From positions 20,069,207-20,133,206 of the forward strand of contig NC_090183.1 in NCBI RefSeq assembly GCF_024679245.1: 64,000 nt of DNA, given 5' to 3'. Shown piece after piece: positions 11,309 through 23,237 of this stretch (position 1 is its first letter; each line of letters opens with the position of its first letter). Below the pieces are notes generated by a model. The model made no database searches, had not been told where the DNA came from, and saw only the letters and a list, made by a program, of their open reading frames with translations. The DNA comes from Pseudorasbora parva (Eukaryota; Chordata; Actinopteri; Cypriniformes; Gobionidae). The position numbers and the translations under genes are program-made.

Positions 11309-12030
11309 CGCGCCGATCTGTTGGGGTGTGTGTGTGTTCGCGCCGATCTGTTGGGGTGTGTGTGTGTGTGTGTGTGTTCGCGCCGATCTGTTGGGGTGTG
11401 TGTGAGTCTGTGTGAGAGAGAGAGTTTGTGTGCACATGTATGTTTGAGTGCGTGAAGTCGGACAGCTGTTTGTAAATCGGCTTTACACTCGTTATTGCGG
11501 TGAACGTGAGACTGAATGACTGCACTCGAACATGTCCACTATGGTGTCGGACAACACTACAAATGTCCGTCCCTTCAAATAATGCGCTATTTAAGGGTAT
11601 AGGGTCGATTTCAGATTCAGCCCCTGTCGTGGAGACTGAGCAGCCCAACATCTCGATTGAAACAGAGCCTGTCGTGTGAGCGCCCGCCTATCTGTTTGTG
11701 ACTTGTGTAGGTGAGTTTGTGTGCACATGTATGTTTGAGTGTGTTTTAAGTATAATTACAAAGGAATTCATTGGTTTTGTTTAACTCTGAAACAATTTTC
11801 GAGTTGCGTTGTGGTAAAAATAGCTACGGGTAATGCCAGCTGATTGAGGAGTTCAACCACTCTACGTCATCAACCTAGAACGCAAACAAAATGGCGCCGC
11901 CCATGGTCCAAATATAAAATCAATTTTTAAAATAACGTAGATCTTTCATGGGTTTTCTACTACATAATTCAGTAAGAGACATCATTTATGTTATATTAAG
12001 CCATACAAGTCTCAACACCAGGGGATCCCT
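10713..12030. mobile_element. Palindromic TTAA-flanked DNA transposon (non-autonomous), nested in DIRS copy 1
   Basis: Both ends read AGGGATCCC(A/C)TGGTGTTG inwards and are flanked by TTAA (10709-10712 and 12031-12034), a target duplication typical of piggyBac- and Kolobok-type elements. The arms are very long inverted repeats, about 10713-11105 against 11648-12030, with few mismatches. The roughly 540-bp centre holds a TG-rich minisatellite. No transposase is recognisable. The element interrupts the DIRS leader between 12035 and 10708, so it arrived after the DIRS insertion. The superfamily assignment rests on the TTAA and termini only. Confidence 0.85.
11277..11410. repeat. TG-rich minisatellite with a 20-bp spacer unit
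   Basis: TG dinucleotide runs of varying length separate three identical 20-bp blocks, TTCGCGCCGATCTGTTGGGG, starting near 11307, 11337 and 11377. The block resembles the inner edge of the flanking inverted arm (AACAGATCGGCGGGCGCGCA in reverse complement), so it probably arose by repeated copying of the arm boundary. Confidence 0.85.
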
Positions 12031-12067
12031 TTAAACACTCTTCGTGGAAACAGCAATGAACTGTTCG

Positions 12068-12268
12068 GCTCTGAAGTTGAAAGCATTTGATCTACCATTC
12101 CACTTCCTATTTATACCCGCGCTGCGGGGCGGAGCGTGGAATGTGTGGATCACATGCCAATCTCCGATTGGCTCGTTTTTATACACTCGAAGTGGATAGG
12201 TCTCTGAGGGCAGATCCCAATTCGTCGGTTCAGTTCTGACGTACGTCGAACGTGACCGACTGAAAGGG
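12068..12268 (-). repeat. Right inverted terminal repeat (5' end) of DIRS copy 1
   Basis: Reverse complement of most of 5567-5790. It ends in CTGAAAGGG at 12268, followed by AAA of the satellite A-tract. As the 5' end of the minus-strand element it should carry the promoter. Confidence 0.85.
12108..12115 (-). promoter_or_regulatory. TATA box of DIRS copy 1
   Basis: TATAAATA on the minus strand, preceded by a GC-rich GCGCGGG. Transcription would be expected about 25-30 bases downstream, near 12080, running into gag. A second TATAAAA lies further upstream in the same repeat, near 12180. Confidence 0.6.
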
Positions 12269-13989
12269 AAAAAAAGATTCTGACCCTGGATCCCATGAAG
12301 TTGAACTTTGTATTCATATTAACAGATTCCTTCTGATGTTTTATTTGTTCTTCAATGATGACCTTTTGAACTTATTTATGGCCAAATAGTCTTTGAACTT
12401 GAACATTCTATACAGACTTTATGACTAACTTGTGTTTCATCAGTAAGTAAAGGAAGACATTTTTTGACAAAAATAAATAAGATTCTGACCCTAGATTCCA
12501 CGAACTTGAACTTTTTATTCATATAAATAGATTCCTTGTGCTGTTTTATTAGTTCTTCAAGGATGACCTTTTGAACTTATTTGTGGCCAAATAGTCTTGG
12601 AACTTGAACTTTCTATACAGACTTTATGACTACCTGTTGTTTCATCAGTAGGTAAAGGAAGACATTTTTTGACAAAAAAAAAAAAGATTGTGACCCTAGA
12701 TTCCATGAACTTAAACTTTCTATTCATATAAATAGATTCCTTCAGATGTTTTATTAGTTCCTCAAGGATGACCCTTTGAACTTATTTGTGGCCAATGAGT
12801 CTTTAAACTTGGACCTTCTTTACAGACTTCTGTCTTTCTGTTTTTTCTTCAGTAGATCAAAGATGAGATTTTTTGACACAAAAAAAAGATTCTGATCCTG
12901 GATCCCATGAAGTTGAACTTTCTATTCATATAAATAGATTCCTTCTGATGTTTTATTAGTTCTTCAAGGATGACCTTTTGAACTTATTTGTGGCCAAAGA
13001 GTCTTTGAACTTGAACATTCTATACAGACATTATGACTACCTGTTGTTTTATCAGTAGGTAAAGGAAGACATTTTTGACAACAAAAAAAAAAAAAGATTC
13101 CATGAACTTGAACTTTCTATTCATATAAATAGATTCCTTCTGATGTTTTATTAGTTCTTCAAGGATGACCCTTTGAACTTATTTTTGGCCCAAAAGTCTT
13201 TGAACTTGAACCTTCTTTACAGACTTCTGTCTTTCTGTTTTTTCTTCAGTAGATCAAACATGAGATTTTTTGACAACAAAAAAAAAAATAAGATTCTGAC
13301 CCTGGATCCCATGAAGTTGAACTTTCTATTCATATAATCAGATTCCTTCTGATTTTTTATTAGTTCTTCAAGGATGACCTTTTGAACTTATTTATGGCAA
13401 AATAGTCTTTGAACTTGAACATTCTATACAGACATTATGACTACCTGTTGTTTCATCAGTAGGTAAAGGAAGACATTTTTGACAAAAAAAAAAAAAAAAG
13501 ATTCCATGAACTTGAACTTTTTATTCATATAAATAGATTCCCTCTGATGTTTTATTAGTTCTTCAAGGATGACCCTTTGAACTTATTTTTGGCCCAAGAG
13601 TCTTTGAACTTGAACCTTCTTTACAGACTTCTGTCTTTCTGTTTTTTCTTCAGTAGATCAAACATGAGATTTTTTGACAAAAAAAAAAAAAAAGATTCTG
13701 ACCCTGGATCCCATGAAGTTTAACTTTCTATTCATATAATCAGATTCCTTCTGATTTTTTATTAGTTCTTCAAGGATGACCTTTTGAACTTATTTATGGC
13801 AAAATAGTCTTTGAACTTGAACATTCTATACAGACTTTATGACTACCTGTTGTTTCATTAGTAGGTAAAGGAAGACATTTTTTGACAAAAAAAAAAAAAA
13901 GATTCTGACCATAGATTCCATGAACTTGAACTTTCTATTCATATAAATAGATTCCTTCTGATGTTTTATTAGTTCTTCAAGGATGACCC

Positions 13990-16900
13990 TTTGAACTTAT
14001 TTGTGGCCAATGAGTCTTTAAACTTGGACCTTCTTTACAGACTTCTGTCTTTCTGTTTTTTCTTCAGTAGATCAAAGATGAGATTTTTTGACAAAAAAAA
14101 AAAAAAAGATTCTGATCCTGGATCCCATGAAGTTGAACTTTCTATTCATATAATCAGATTCCTTCTGATTTTTTATTAGTTCTTCAAGGATGACCTTTTG
14201 AACTTATTTATGGCAAAATAGTCTTTGAACTTGAACATTCTATACAGACATTATGACTACCTGTTGTTTCATCAGTAGGTAAAGGAAGACATTTTTGACA
14301 AAAAAAAAAAAAGATTCCATGAACTTGAACTTTCTATTCATATAAATAGATTCCTTCTGATGTTTTATTAGTTCTTCAAGGATGACCCTTTGAACTTATT
14401 TTTGGCCCAAGAGTCTTTGAACTTGAACCTTCTTTACAGATTTCTGTCTTTCTGTTTTTTCTTCAGTAGATCAAACATGAGATTTTTTGACAAAAAAAAA
14501 AAAAAGATTCTGACCCTGGATCCCATGAAGTTGAACTTTCTATTCATATAATCAGATTCCTTCTGATTTTTTATTAGTTCTTCAAGGATGACCTTTTGAA
14601 CTTATTTATGGCAAAATAGTCTTTGAACTTGAACATTCTATACAGACTTTATGACTACCTGTTGTTTCATTAGTAGGTAAAGGAAGACATTTTTTGACAA
14701 AAAAAAAAAAAAAGATTCTGACCCTAGATTCCATGAACTTGAACTTTCTATTCATATAAATAGATTCCTTCTGATGTCTTATTAGTTCTTCAAGGATGAC
14801 CCTTTGAACTTATTTGTGGCGAATGAGTCTTTAAACTTGGACCTTCTTTACAGACTTCTGTCTTTCTGTTTTTTCTTCAGTAGATCAAAGATGAGATTTT
14901 TTGACAAAAAAAAAAGATTCTGATCCTGGATCCCATGAAGTTGAACTTTCTATTCATATAAATAGATTCCTTCTGATGTTTTATTAGTTCTTCAAGGATG
15001 ACCTTTTGAACTTATTTGTGGCCAAAGAGTCTTTGAACTTGAACATTCTATACAGACATTATAACTACCTGTTGTTTCATCAGTAGGTAAAGGAAGACAT
15101 TTTTGACAGAAAAATAAATAAAAAGATTCCATGAACTTGATCTTTCTATTCATATAAATAGATTCCTTCTGATGTCTTATTAATTCTTCAAGGATGACCC
15201 TTTGAACTTATTTGTGGCCAATGAGTCTATAAACTTGGACCTTCTTTACAGACTTCTGTCTTTCTGTTTTTTCTTCAGTAGATCAAAGATGAGATTTTTT
15301 GACAAAAAAAAAAAAAAAGATTCTGATCCTGGATCCCATGAAGTTGAAATTTCTATTCATATAAATAGATTCCTTCTGATGTTTTATTATTTCTTCAAGG
15401 ATGACCTTTTGAACTTATATGTGGCCAAAGAGTCTTTGAACTGAACATTCTATAGAGACATTATGACTACCTGTTCTTTCTTCAGTAGGTAAAGGAAGAC
15501 ATTTTTTGACAAAAAAAAAATAAAAAGATTCCATGAACTTGAACTTTCTATTCATATAAATAGATTCCCTCTGATGTTTTATTGGTTCTTAAAGGATGAC
15601 CCTTTGAACTTATTTTTGGCCCAAGAGTCTTTGAACTTGAACCTTCTTTACAGACTTCTGTCTTTCTGTTTTTTCTTCAGTAGATCAAACATGAGATTTT
15701 TTGACAAAAAAAAAAAGATTCTGACCCTGGATCCCATGAAGTTGAACTTTCTATTCATATAAACATATTCCTTCTGATGTTTTATTAGTTCTTCAATGAT
15801 GACCTTTTGAACTTATTTATGGCCAAATAGTCTTTGAACTTGAACATTCTATACAGACTTTATGACTACCTTGTGTTTCATCAGTAAGTAAAGGAAGACA
15901 TTTTTTGACAAAAAAAAAAAAAAGATTCTGACCCTAGATTCCATGAACTTGAACTTTCTTTCATATACTTTCATATAACTTTCATATAAATAGATTCCTT
16001 CTGATGTTTTATTAGTTCTTCAAGGATGACCCTTTGAACTTATTTGTGGCCAATGAGTCTTTAAACTTGGACCTTCTTTACAGACTTCTGTCTTTCTGTT
16101 TTTTCTTCAGTAGATCAAAGATGAGATTTTTTGACAAAAAAAAAAAAAAAGATTCTGATCCTGGATCCCATGAAGTTGAACTTTCTATTCATATAATCAG
16201 ATTCCTTCTGATTTTTTATTAGTTCTTCAAGGATGACCTTTTGAACTTATTTATGGCAAAATAGTCTTTGAACTTGAACATTCTATACAGACATTATGAC
16301 TACCTGTTGTTTCATCAGTAGGTAAAGGAAGACATTTTTGACAAAAAAAAAAAAAGATTCCATGAACTTGAACTTTCTATTCATATAAATAGATTCCTTC
16401 TGATGTTTTATTAGTTCTTCAAGGATGACCCTTTGACCTTATTTTTGGCCCAAGAGTCTTTGAACTTGAACCTTCTTTACAGATTTCTGTCTTTCTGTTT
16501 TTTCTTCAGTAGATCAAACATGAGATTTTTTGACAAAAAAAAAAAAAAAGATTCTGACCCTGGATCCCATGAAGTTGAACTTTCTATTCATATAATCAGA
16601 TTCCTTCTGATTTTTTATTAGTTCTTCAAGGATGACCTTTTGAACTTATTTATGGCAAAATAGTCTTTGAACTTGAACATTCTATACAGACTTTATGACT
16701 ACCTGTTGTTTCATTAGTAGGTAAAGGAAGACATTTTTTGACAAAAATAAAATAAAAAGATTCTGACCCTAGATTCCATGAACTTGAACTTTCTATTCAT
16801 ATAAATAGATTCCTTCTGATGTCTTATTAGTTCTTCAAGGATGACCCTTTGAACTTATTTGTGGCGAATGAGTCTTTAAACTTGGACCTTCTTTACAGAC

Positions 16901-18000
16901 TTCTGTCTTTCTGTTTTTTCTTCAGTAGATCAAAGATGAGATTTTTTGACCAAAAAAAAGATTCTGATCCTGGATCCCATGAAGTTGAACTTTCTATTCA
17001 TATAAATAGATTCCTTCTGATGTTTTATTAGTTCTTCAAGGATGACCTTTTGAACTTATTTGTGGCCAAAGAGTCTTTGAACTTGAACATTCTATACAGA
17101 CATTATTACTACCTGTTGTTTCATCAGTAGGTAAAGGAAGACATTTTTGACAGAAAAATAAATAAAAAGATTCCATGAACTTGATCTTTCTATTCATATA
17201 AATAGATTCCTTCTGATGTCTTATTAATTCTTCAAGGATGACCCTTTGAACTTATTTGTGGCCAATGAGTCTATAAACTTGGACCTTCTTTACAGACTTC
17301 TGTCTTTCTGTTTTTTCTTCAGTAGATCAAAGATGAGATTTTTTGACAAAAAAAAAAAAAAGATTCTGATCCTGGATCCCATGAAGTTGAAATTTCTATT
17401 CATATAAATAGATTCCTTCTGATGTTTTATTATTTCTTCAAGGATGACCTTTTGAACTTATTTGTGGCCAAAGAGTCTTTGAACTGAACATTCTATAGAG
17501 ACATTATGACTACCTGTTCTTTCTTCAGTAGGTAAAGGAAGACATTTTTTGACAAAAAAAATTAAAAGATTCCATGAACTTGAACTTTCTATTCATATAA
17601 ATAGATTCCCTCTGATGTTTTATTGGTTCTTAAAGGATGACCCTTTGAACTTATTTTTGGCCCAAGAGTCTTTGAACTTCAACCTTCTTTACAGACTTCT
17701 GTCTTTCTGTTTTTTCTTCAGTAGATCAAACATGAGATTTTTTGACAAAAAAAAAAAGATTCTGACCCTGGATCCCATGAAGTTGAACTTTCTATTCATA
17801 TAAACAGATTCCTTCTGATGTTTTATTAGTTCTTCAATGATGACCTTTTGAACTTATTTATGGCCAAATAGTCTTTGAACTTGAACATTCTATACAGACT
17901 TTATGACTACCTTGTGTTTCATCAGTAAGTAAAGGAAGACATTTTTTGACAAAAAAAAATAAAAAGATTGTGACCCTAGATTCCATGAACTTGAACTTTC
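13990..18000 (+). repeat. Higher-order satellite duplication, ~2.04-kb offset
   Basis: Diagnostic variants recur about 2,044 bp apart: the GTGGCGAATGAGTC variant near 14817 and 16862, the ACAGAAAAATAAATAAAAAG variant near 15106 and 17150, and ATTGGTTCTTAAAGG near 15582 and 17627. This equals ten monomers. The block 13990-16030 is therefore followed by a recent copy starting at about 16034. Confidence 0.8.
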
Positions 18001-20500
18001 TATTCATATAAATAGATTTCTTCTGATGTCTTATTAGTTCTTCCAGGATGACCCTTTGAACTTATTTGTGGCCAATGAGTCTTTAAACTTGGACCTTCTT
18101 TACAGACTTCTGTCTTTCTGTTTTTTCTTCAGTAGATCAAAGATGAGATTTTTTTGACAAAAAAAAAAAGATTCTGATCCTGGATCCCATGAAGTTGAAC
18201 TTTCTATTCATATAAATAGATTCCTTCTGATGTTTTATTAGTTCTTCAAGGATGACCTTTTGAACTTATTTGTGGCCAAAGAGTCTTTGAACTTGAACAT
18301 TCTATACAGACATTATTACTACCTGTTGTTTCATCAGTAGGTAAAGGAAGACATTTTTGACAAAAAAATAAATAAAAAGATTCCATGAACTTGATCTTTC
18401 TATTCATATAAATTGATTCCTTCTGATGTCTTATTAGTTCTTCAAGGATGACCCTTTGAACTTATTTGTGGCCAATGAGTCTTTAAACTTGGACCTTCTT
18501 TACAGACTTCTGTCTTTCTGTTTTTTCTTCAGTAGATCAAAGATGAGATTTTTTGACAAAAAAAAAAAAAAGATTCTGATCCTGGATCCCATCAAGTTGA
18601 AATTTCTATTCATATAAATAGATTCCTTCAGATGTTTTATTATTTCTTCAAAGATGACCTTTTGAACTTATTTGTGGCCAAAGAGTCTTTGAACTGAACA
18701 TTCTATAGAGACATTATGACTACCTGTTTTTTCATCAGTAGGTAAAGGAAGACATTTTTTGACAAAAATAAATAAAAAGATTCCATGAACTTGAACTTTC
18801 TATTCATATAAATAGATTCCCTCTGATGTTTTACTGGTTCTTAAAGGATGACCCTTTGAACTTATTTTTGGCCCAAGAGTGTTTGAACTTGAACCTTCTT
18901 TACAGACTTCTGTCTTTCTGTTTTTTCTTCAGTAGATCAAAGATGAGATTTTTTGACAAAAAAAAAGATTCTGACCCTGGATCCCATGAAGTTGAACTTT
19001 CTATTCATATAAACATATTCCTTCTGATGTTTTATTAGTTCTTCAATGATGACCTTTTGAACTTATTTATGGCCAAATAGTCTTTGAACTTGAACATTCT
19101 ATACAGACTTTATGACTACCTTGTGTTTCATCAGTAAGTAAAGGAAGACATTTTTTGACAAAAAAAAAAAAAAGATTCTGACCCTAGATTCCATGAACTT
19201 GAACTTTCTATTCATATAAATAGATTCCTTCTGATGTCTTATTAGTTCTTCCAGGATGACCCTTTGAACTTATTTGTGGCCAATGAGTCTTTAAACTTGG
19301 ACCTTCTTTACAGACTTCTGTCTTTCTGTTTTTTCTTCAGTAGATCAAAGATGAGATTTTTTTGACAAAAAAAAAAAGATTCTGATCCTGGATCCCATGA
19401 AGTTGAACTTTCTATTCATATAAATAGATTCCTTCTGATGTTTTATTAGTTCTTCAAGGATGACCTTTTGAACTTATTTGTGGCCAAAGAGTCTTTGAAC
19501 TTGAACATTCTATACAGACATTATTACTACCTGTTGTTTCATCAGTAGGTAAAGGAAGACATTTTTGACAAAAAAATAAATAAAAAGATTCCATGAACTT
19601 GATCTTTCTATTCATATAAATTGATTCCTTCTGATGTCTTATTAGTTCTTCAAGGATGACCCTTTGAACTTATTTGTGGCCAATGAGTCTTTAAACTTGG
19701 ACCTTCTTTACAGACTTCTGTCTTTCTGTTTTTTCTTCAGTAGATCAAAGATGAGATTTTTTGACAAAAAAAAAAAAAAAAGATTCTGATCCTGGATCCC
19801 ATCAAGTTGAAATTTCTATTCATATAAATAGATTCCTTCAGATGTTTTATTATTTCTTCAAAGATGACCTTTTGAACTTATTTGTGGCCAAAGAGTCTTT
19901 GAACTGAACATTCTATAGAGACATTATGACTACCTGTTTTTTCATCAGTAGGTAAAGGAAGACATTTTTTGACAAAAAAAAATAAAAAGATTCCATGAAC
20001 TTGAACTTTCTATTCATATAAATAGATTCCCTCTGATGTTTTATTGGTTCTTAAAGGATGACCCTTTGAACTTATTTTTGGCCCAAGAGTCTTTGAACTT
20101 GAACCTTCTTTACAGACTTCTGTCTTTCTGTTTTTTCTTCAGTAGATCAAACATGAGATTTTTTGACAAAAAAAAAGATTCTGACCCTGGATCCCATGAA
20201 GTTGAACTTTCTATTCATTTAAACATATTCCTTCTGATGTTTTATTAGTTCTTCAATGATGACCTTTTGAACTTATTTATGGCCAAATAGTCTTTGAACT
20301 TGAACATTCTATACAGACTTTATGACTACCTTGTGTTTCATCAGTAAGTAAAGGAAGACATTTTTTGACAAAAAAAAAAAAAAGATTCTGACCCTAGATT
20401 CCATGAACTTGAACTTTCTATTCATATAAATAGATTCCTTCTGATGTCTTATTAGTTCTTCCAGGATGACCCTTTGAACTTATTTGTGGCCAATGAGTCT
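17990..20500 (+). repeat. Higher-order satellite duplication, ~1.21-kb offset
   Basis: Shared variants recur about 1,209 bp apart: AAAAAAATAAATAAAAAG followed by a TGATCTTTC variant near 18361 and 19570, CCCATCAAGTTGAAATTTC near 18587 and 19797, and TTCTTCCAGGATGACC. This equals six monomers. Confidence 0.75.
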
Positions 20501-22828
20501 TTAATCTTGGACCTTCTTTACAGACTTCTGTCTTTCTGTTTTTTCTTCAGTAGATCAAACATGAGATTTTTTGACAAAAAAAAAAAGAAGGATTCTGACC
20601 CTGGATCCCATGAAGTTGAACTTTCTATTCATATAAACAGATTCCTTCTGATGTTTTATTAGTTCTTCAATGATGACCTTTTGAACTTATTTATGGCCAA
20701 ATAGTCTTTGAACTTGAACATTCTATACAGACTTTATGACTACCTGTTGTTTCATCAGTAAGTAAAAGAAGACATTTTTTGACAAAACTAAATAAGATTC
20801 TGACCCTAGATTCCACGAACTTGAACTTTTTATTCATATAAATAGATTCCTTGTGCTGTTTTATTAGTTCTTCAAGGATGACCTTTTGATCTTATTTGTG
20901 GCCAAATAGTCTTTGAACTTGAACGTTCTATACAGACTTTATGACTACCTGTGGTTCATCAGTAGGTAAAGGAAGAAAATTTTTGACAACAACAAAAAAA
21001 AGATTCTGACCCTAGATTCCATGAACTTGAACTTTCTATTCATATAAATAGATTCCTTATGATGTTTTATTAGTTCTTCAAGGATGACCCTTTGAACTTA
21101 TTTTTGGCCCAAGAGTCTTTGAACTTGAACCTTCTTTACAGACTTCTGTCTTTCTGATTTTTCTGTCTTTCTGATTTTTCTTCAGTAGATCAAAGATGTG
21201 ATTTTTTGACAACAAAAAAAAAGATTCTGATCCTGGATCCCATGAAGTTGAACTTTCTATTCATATAAAGAGATTCCTTCTGATGTTTTATTAGTTCTTC
21301 AAGGATGACCTTTTGAACTTATTTGTGGCCAAATAGTCTTTGAACTTGAACTTTCTATACAGACTTTATGACTACCTGTGGTTCATCAGTAGGTAAAGGA
21401 AGACATTTTTTGACAAAAAATAAATAAAAAGATTCTGACCCTAGATTCCATGAACTTGAACTTTCTATTCATATAAATAGATTCCTTCTGATGTTTTATT
21501 AGTTCTTCAAGGATGACCCTTTGAACTTATTTGTGGCCAATGAGTCTTTAAACTTGGACCTTCTTTGAAGACTTCTGTCTTTCTGTTTTTTCTTCAGTAG
21601 ATCAAAGATGAGATTTTTTGACAAAAAAAAAAAAAAAAGATTCTGATCCTGGATCCCATGAAGTTGAACTTTCTATTCATATAAATAGATTCCTTCTAAT
21701 GTTTTATTAGTTCTTCAAGGATGACCTTTTGAACTTATTTGTGGCCAAAGAGTCTTTGAACTTGAACATTCTATACAGACATTATGACTACCTGTTCTTT
21801 CATCAGTAGGTAAAGGAAGACATTTTTTGACAAAAAAAAATAAAAAGATTCCATGAACTTGAACTTTCTATTCATATAAATAGATTCCTTCTGATGTTTT
21901 ATTAGTTCTTCAAGGATGACCCTTTGAACTTATTTTTGGCCCAAGAGTCTTTGAACTTGAACCTTCTTTACAGACTTTATGACTACCTGTTTTTTCTTCA
22001 GTAGATCAAACATGAGATTTTTTGACAAAAAAAAGATTCTGACCCTGGATCCCATGAAGTTGAACTTTCTATTCATATCAACAGATTCCTTCTGATGTTT
22101 TATTAGTTCTTCAATGATGACCTTTTGAACTTATTTATGGCCAAATAGTCTTTGAACTTGAACATTCTATACTGACTTTATGACTACCTGTTGTTTCATC
22201 AGTAAGTAAAGGAAGTTATTTTTTGACAAAAATAAATAAGATTCTGACCCTAGATTCCACAAACTTGAACTTTCTATTCATATAAATAGATTCCTTGTGC
22301 TGTTTTATTAGTTCTTCAAGGATGACCTTTTGAACTTATTTGTGGCCAAATAGTCTTTGAACTTGAACTTTCTATACAGACTTTATGACTACCTGTGGTT
22401 CATCAGTAGGTAAAGGAAGACATTTTTTGACAAAAAAAAAAAAAAAAAGATTCTGACCCTAGATTCCATGAACTTGAACTTTCTATTCATATAAACATAT
22501 TCCTTCTGATGTTTTATTAGTTCTTCAAGGATGACCATTTGAACTTATTTGTGGCCAATGAGTCTTTAAACTTGGACCTTCTTTACAGACTTCTGTCTTT
22601 CTGTTTTTTCTTCAGTAGATCAAAGATGAGATTTTTTTAACAAAAAAAAAAGATTCTGATCCTGGATCCCATGATGTTGAACTTTCTATTCAAATAAATA
22701 GATTCCTTCTGATGTTTTATTAGTTCTTCAAGGATGACCCTTTGAACTTATTTTTGGCCCAAGAGTCTTTGAACTTGAACCTTCTTTACAGACTTCTGTC
22801 TTTCTGTTTTTTCTTCAGTAGATCAAAC

Positions 22829-23028
22829 GTCTCAGGTTACGTATGTAACCCTAGTTCCCTGAGGGAACGAGACGCTGCGTCGAAACGCTGTGAGAACGCC
22901 TCTGCGTTAATGCGTCGTGAAGCGCCTGTAGAACCATTCCATCGGAAAAAAGATCGATCGTCGGCGTGATGACGTCATCGACCGGAAGCTATAAAACGTC
23001 CGTGAAAACAAACAGGAACTAACTTCTG
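22829..23028. repeat. Left inverted terminal repeat, DIRS copy 2
   Basis: Shares GCTGCGTCGAAACGCTGTGA through AACAGGAACTA with the reverse complement of 28002-28174. The first ~45 bases are unique to this end and carry GTTACGTATGTAAC (22836-22849), the same 14-base palindrome found at the left end of copy 1. It contains CTATAAAA (22989-22996) facing rightwards. Confidence 0.88.
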
Positions 23029-23076
23029 ATAAAGCCTGAAGTAAGTGATCACGGACACGCCGGGAGTATGGCAGAG

Positions 23077-23187
23077 CGACGCAGCGTCTCGTTCCCTCAG
23101 GGAACTAGGGTTACATACGTAACCTGAGACGTTCCCTTTCGGGGAACTCGAGCTGCGTCGAAACGCTGTGAGAACGCTTATACCCAC
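23077..23187. repeat. Internal complementary region, DIRS copy 2
   Basis: The left half is the reverse complement of the extreme left end, with GTTACATACGTAAC at 23110-23123. The right half repeats the extreme right end as read on the minus strand (CCCTTTCGGGGAACTCGAGC). They are joined by GTT at 23131-23133. This matches the AAC found at both genomic junctions. Confidence 0.9.
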
Positions 23188-23237
23188 ATCGCCATAGGAC
23201 CAAGTGTCTCGTATGTGTGAAGCCGAAGCGCACACGG

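Larger units (their letters stand above)
5567..12268 (-). mobile_element. DIRS-type retrotransposon, degraded copy 1
   Basis: A tyrosine-recombinase (DIRS) retrotransposon read on the minus strand and inserted into a satellite A-tract. It has inverted terminal repeats, an internal complementary region that fuses both ends, and remnants of gag, RNase H plus methyltransferase-like domain, and tyrosine recombinase, in that order along the minus strand. The reverse transcriptase core is missing, gag is partial, the recombinase is frameshifted, and a TTAA-flanked palindromic transposon lies in the 5' leader. The base composition is clearly GC-richer than the satellite. It is non-autonomous as it stands. 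It is clearly diverged from copy 2 (22829-28174), so it represents a different subfamily or an older insertion. Confidence 0.9.
12272..22825 (+). repeat. 205-bp satellite, forward block 2
   Basis: Same monomers and orientation as 1-5563, resuming exactly at the DIRS junction. Local quirks include a triplicated CTTTCATATA stretch near 15957-15985 and a doubled TCTTTCTGATTTTTCTG near 21150-21175. Larger blocks are duplicated in tandem (listed separately). No gene is supported. Confidence 0.95.

Noticed and set aside
11196..11651. 151-codon minus-strand frame in the palindromic transposon as a transposase remnant
   Set aside because: Half of it is histidine/threonine repeats from the TG minisatellite, and the rest has no transposase motif.
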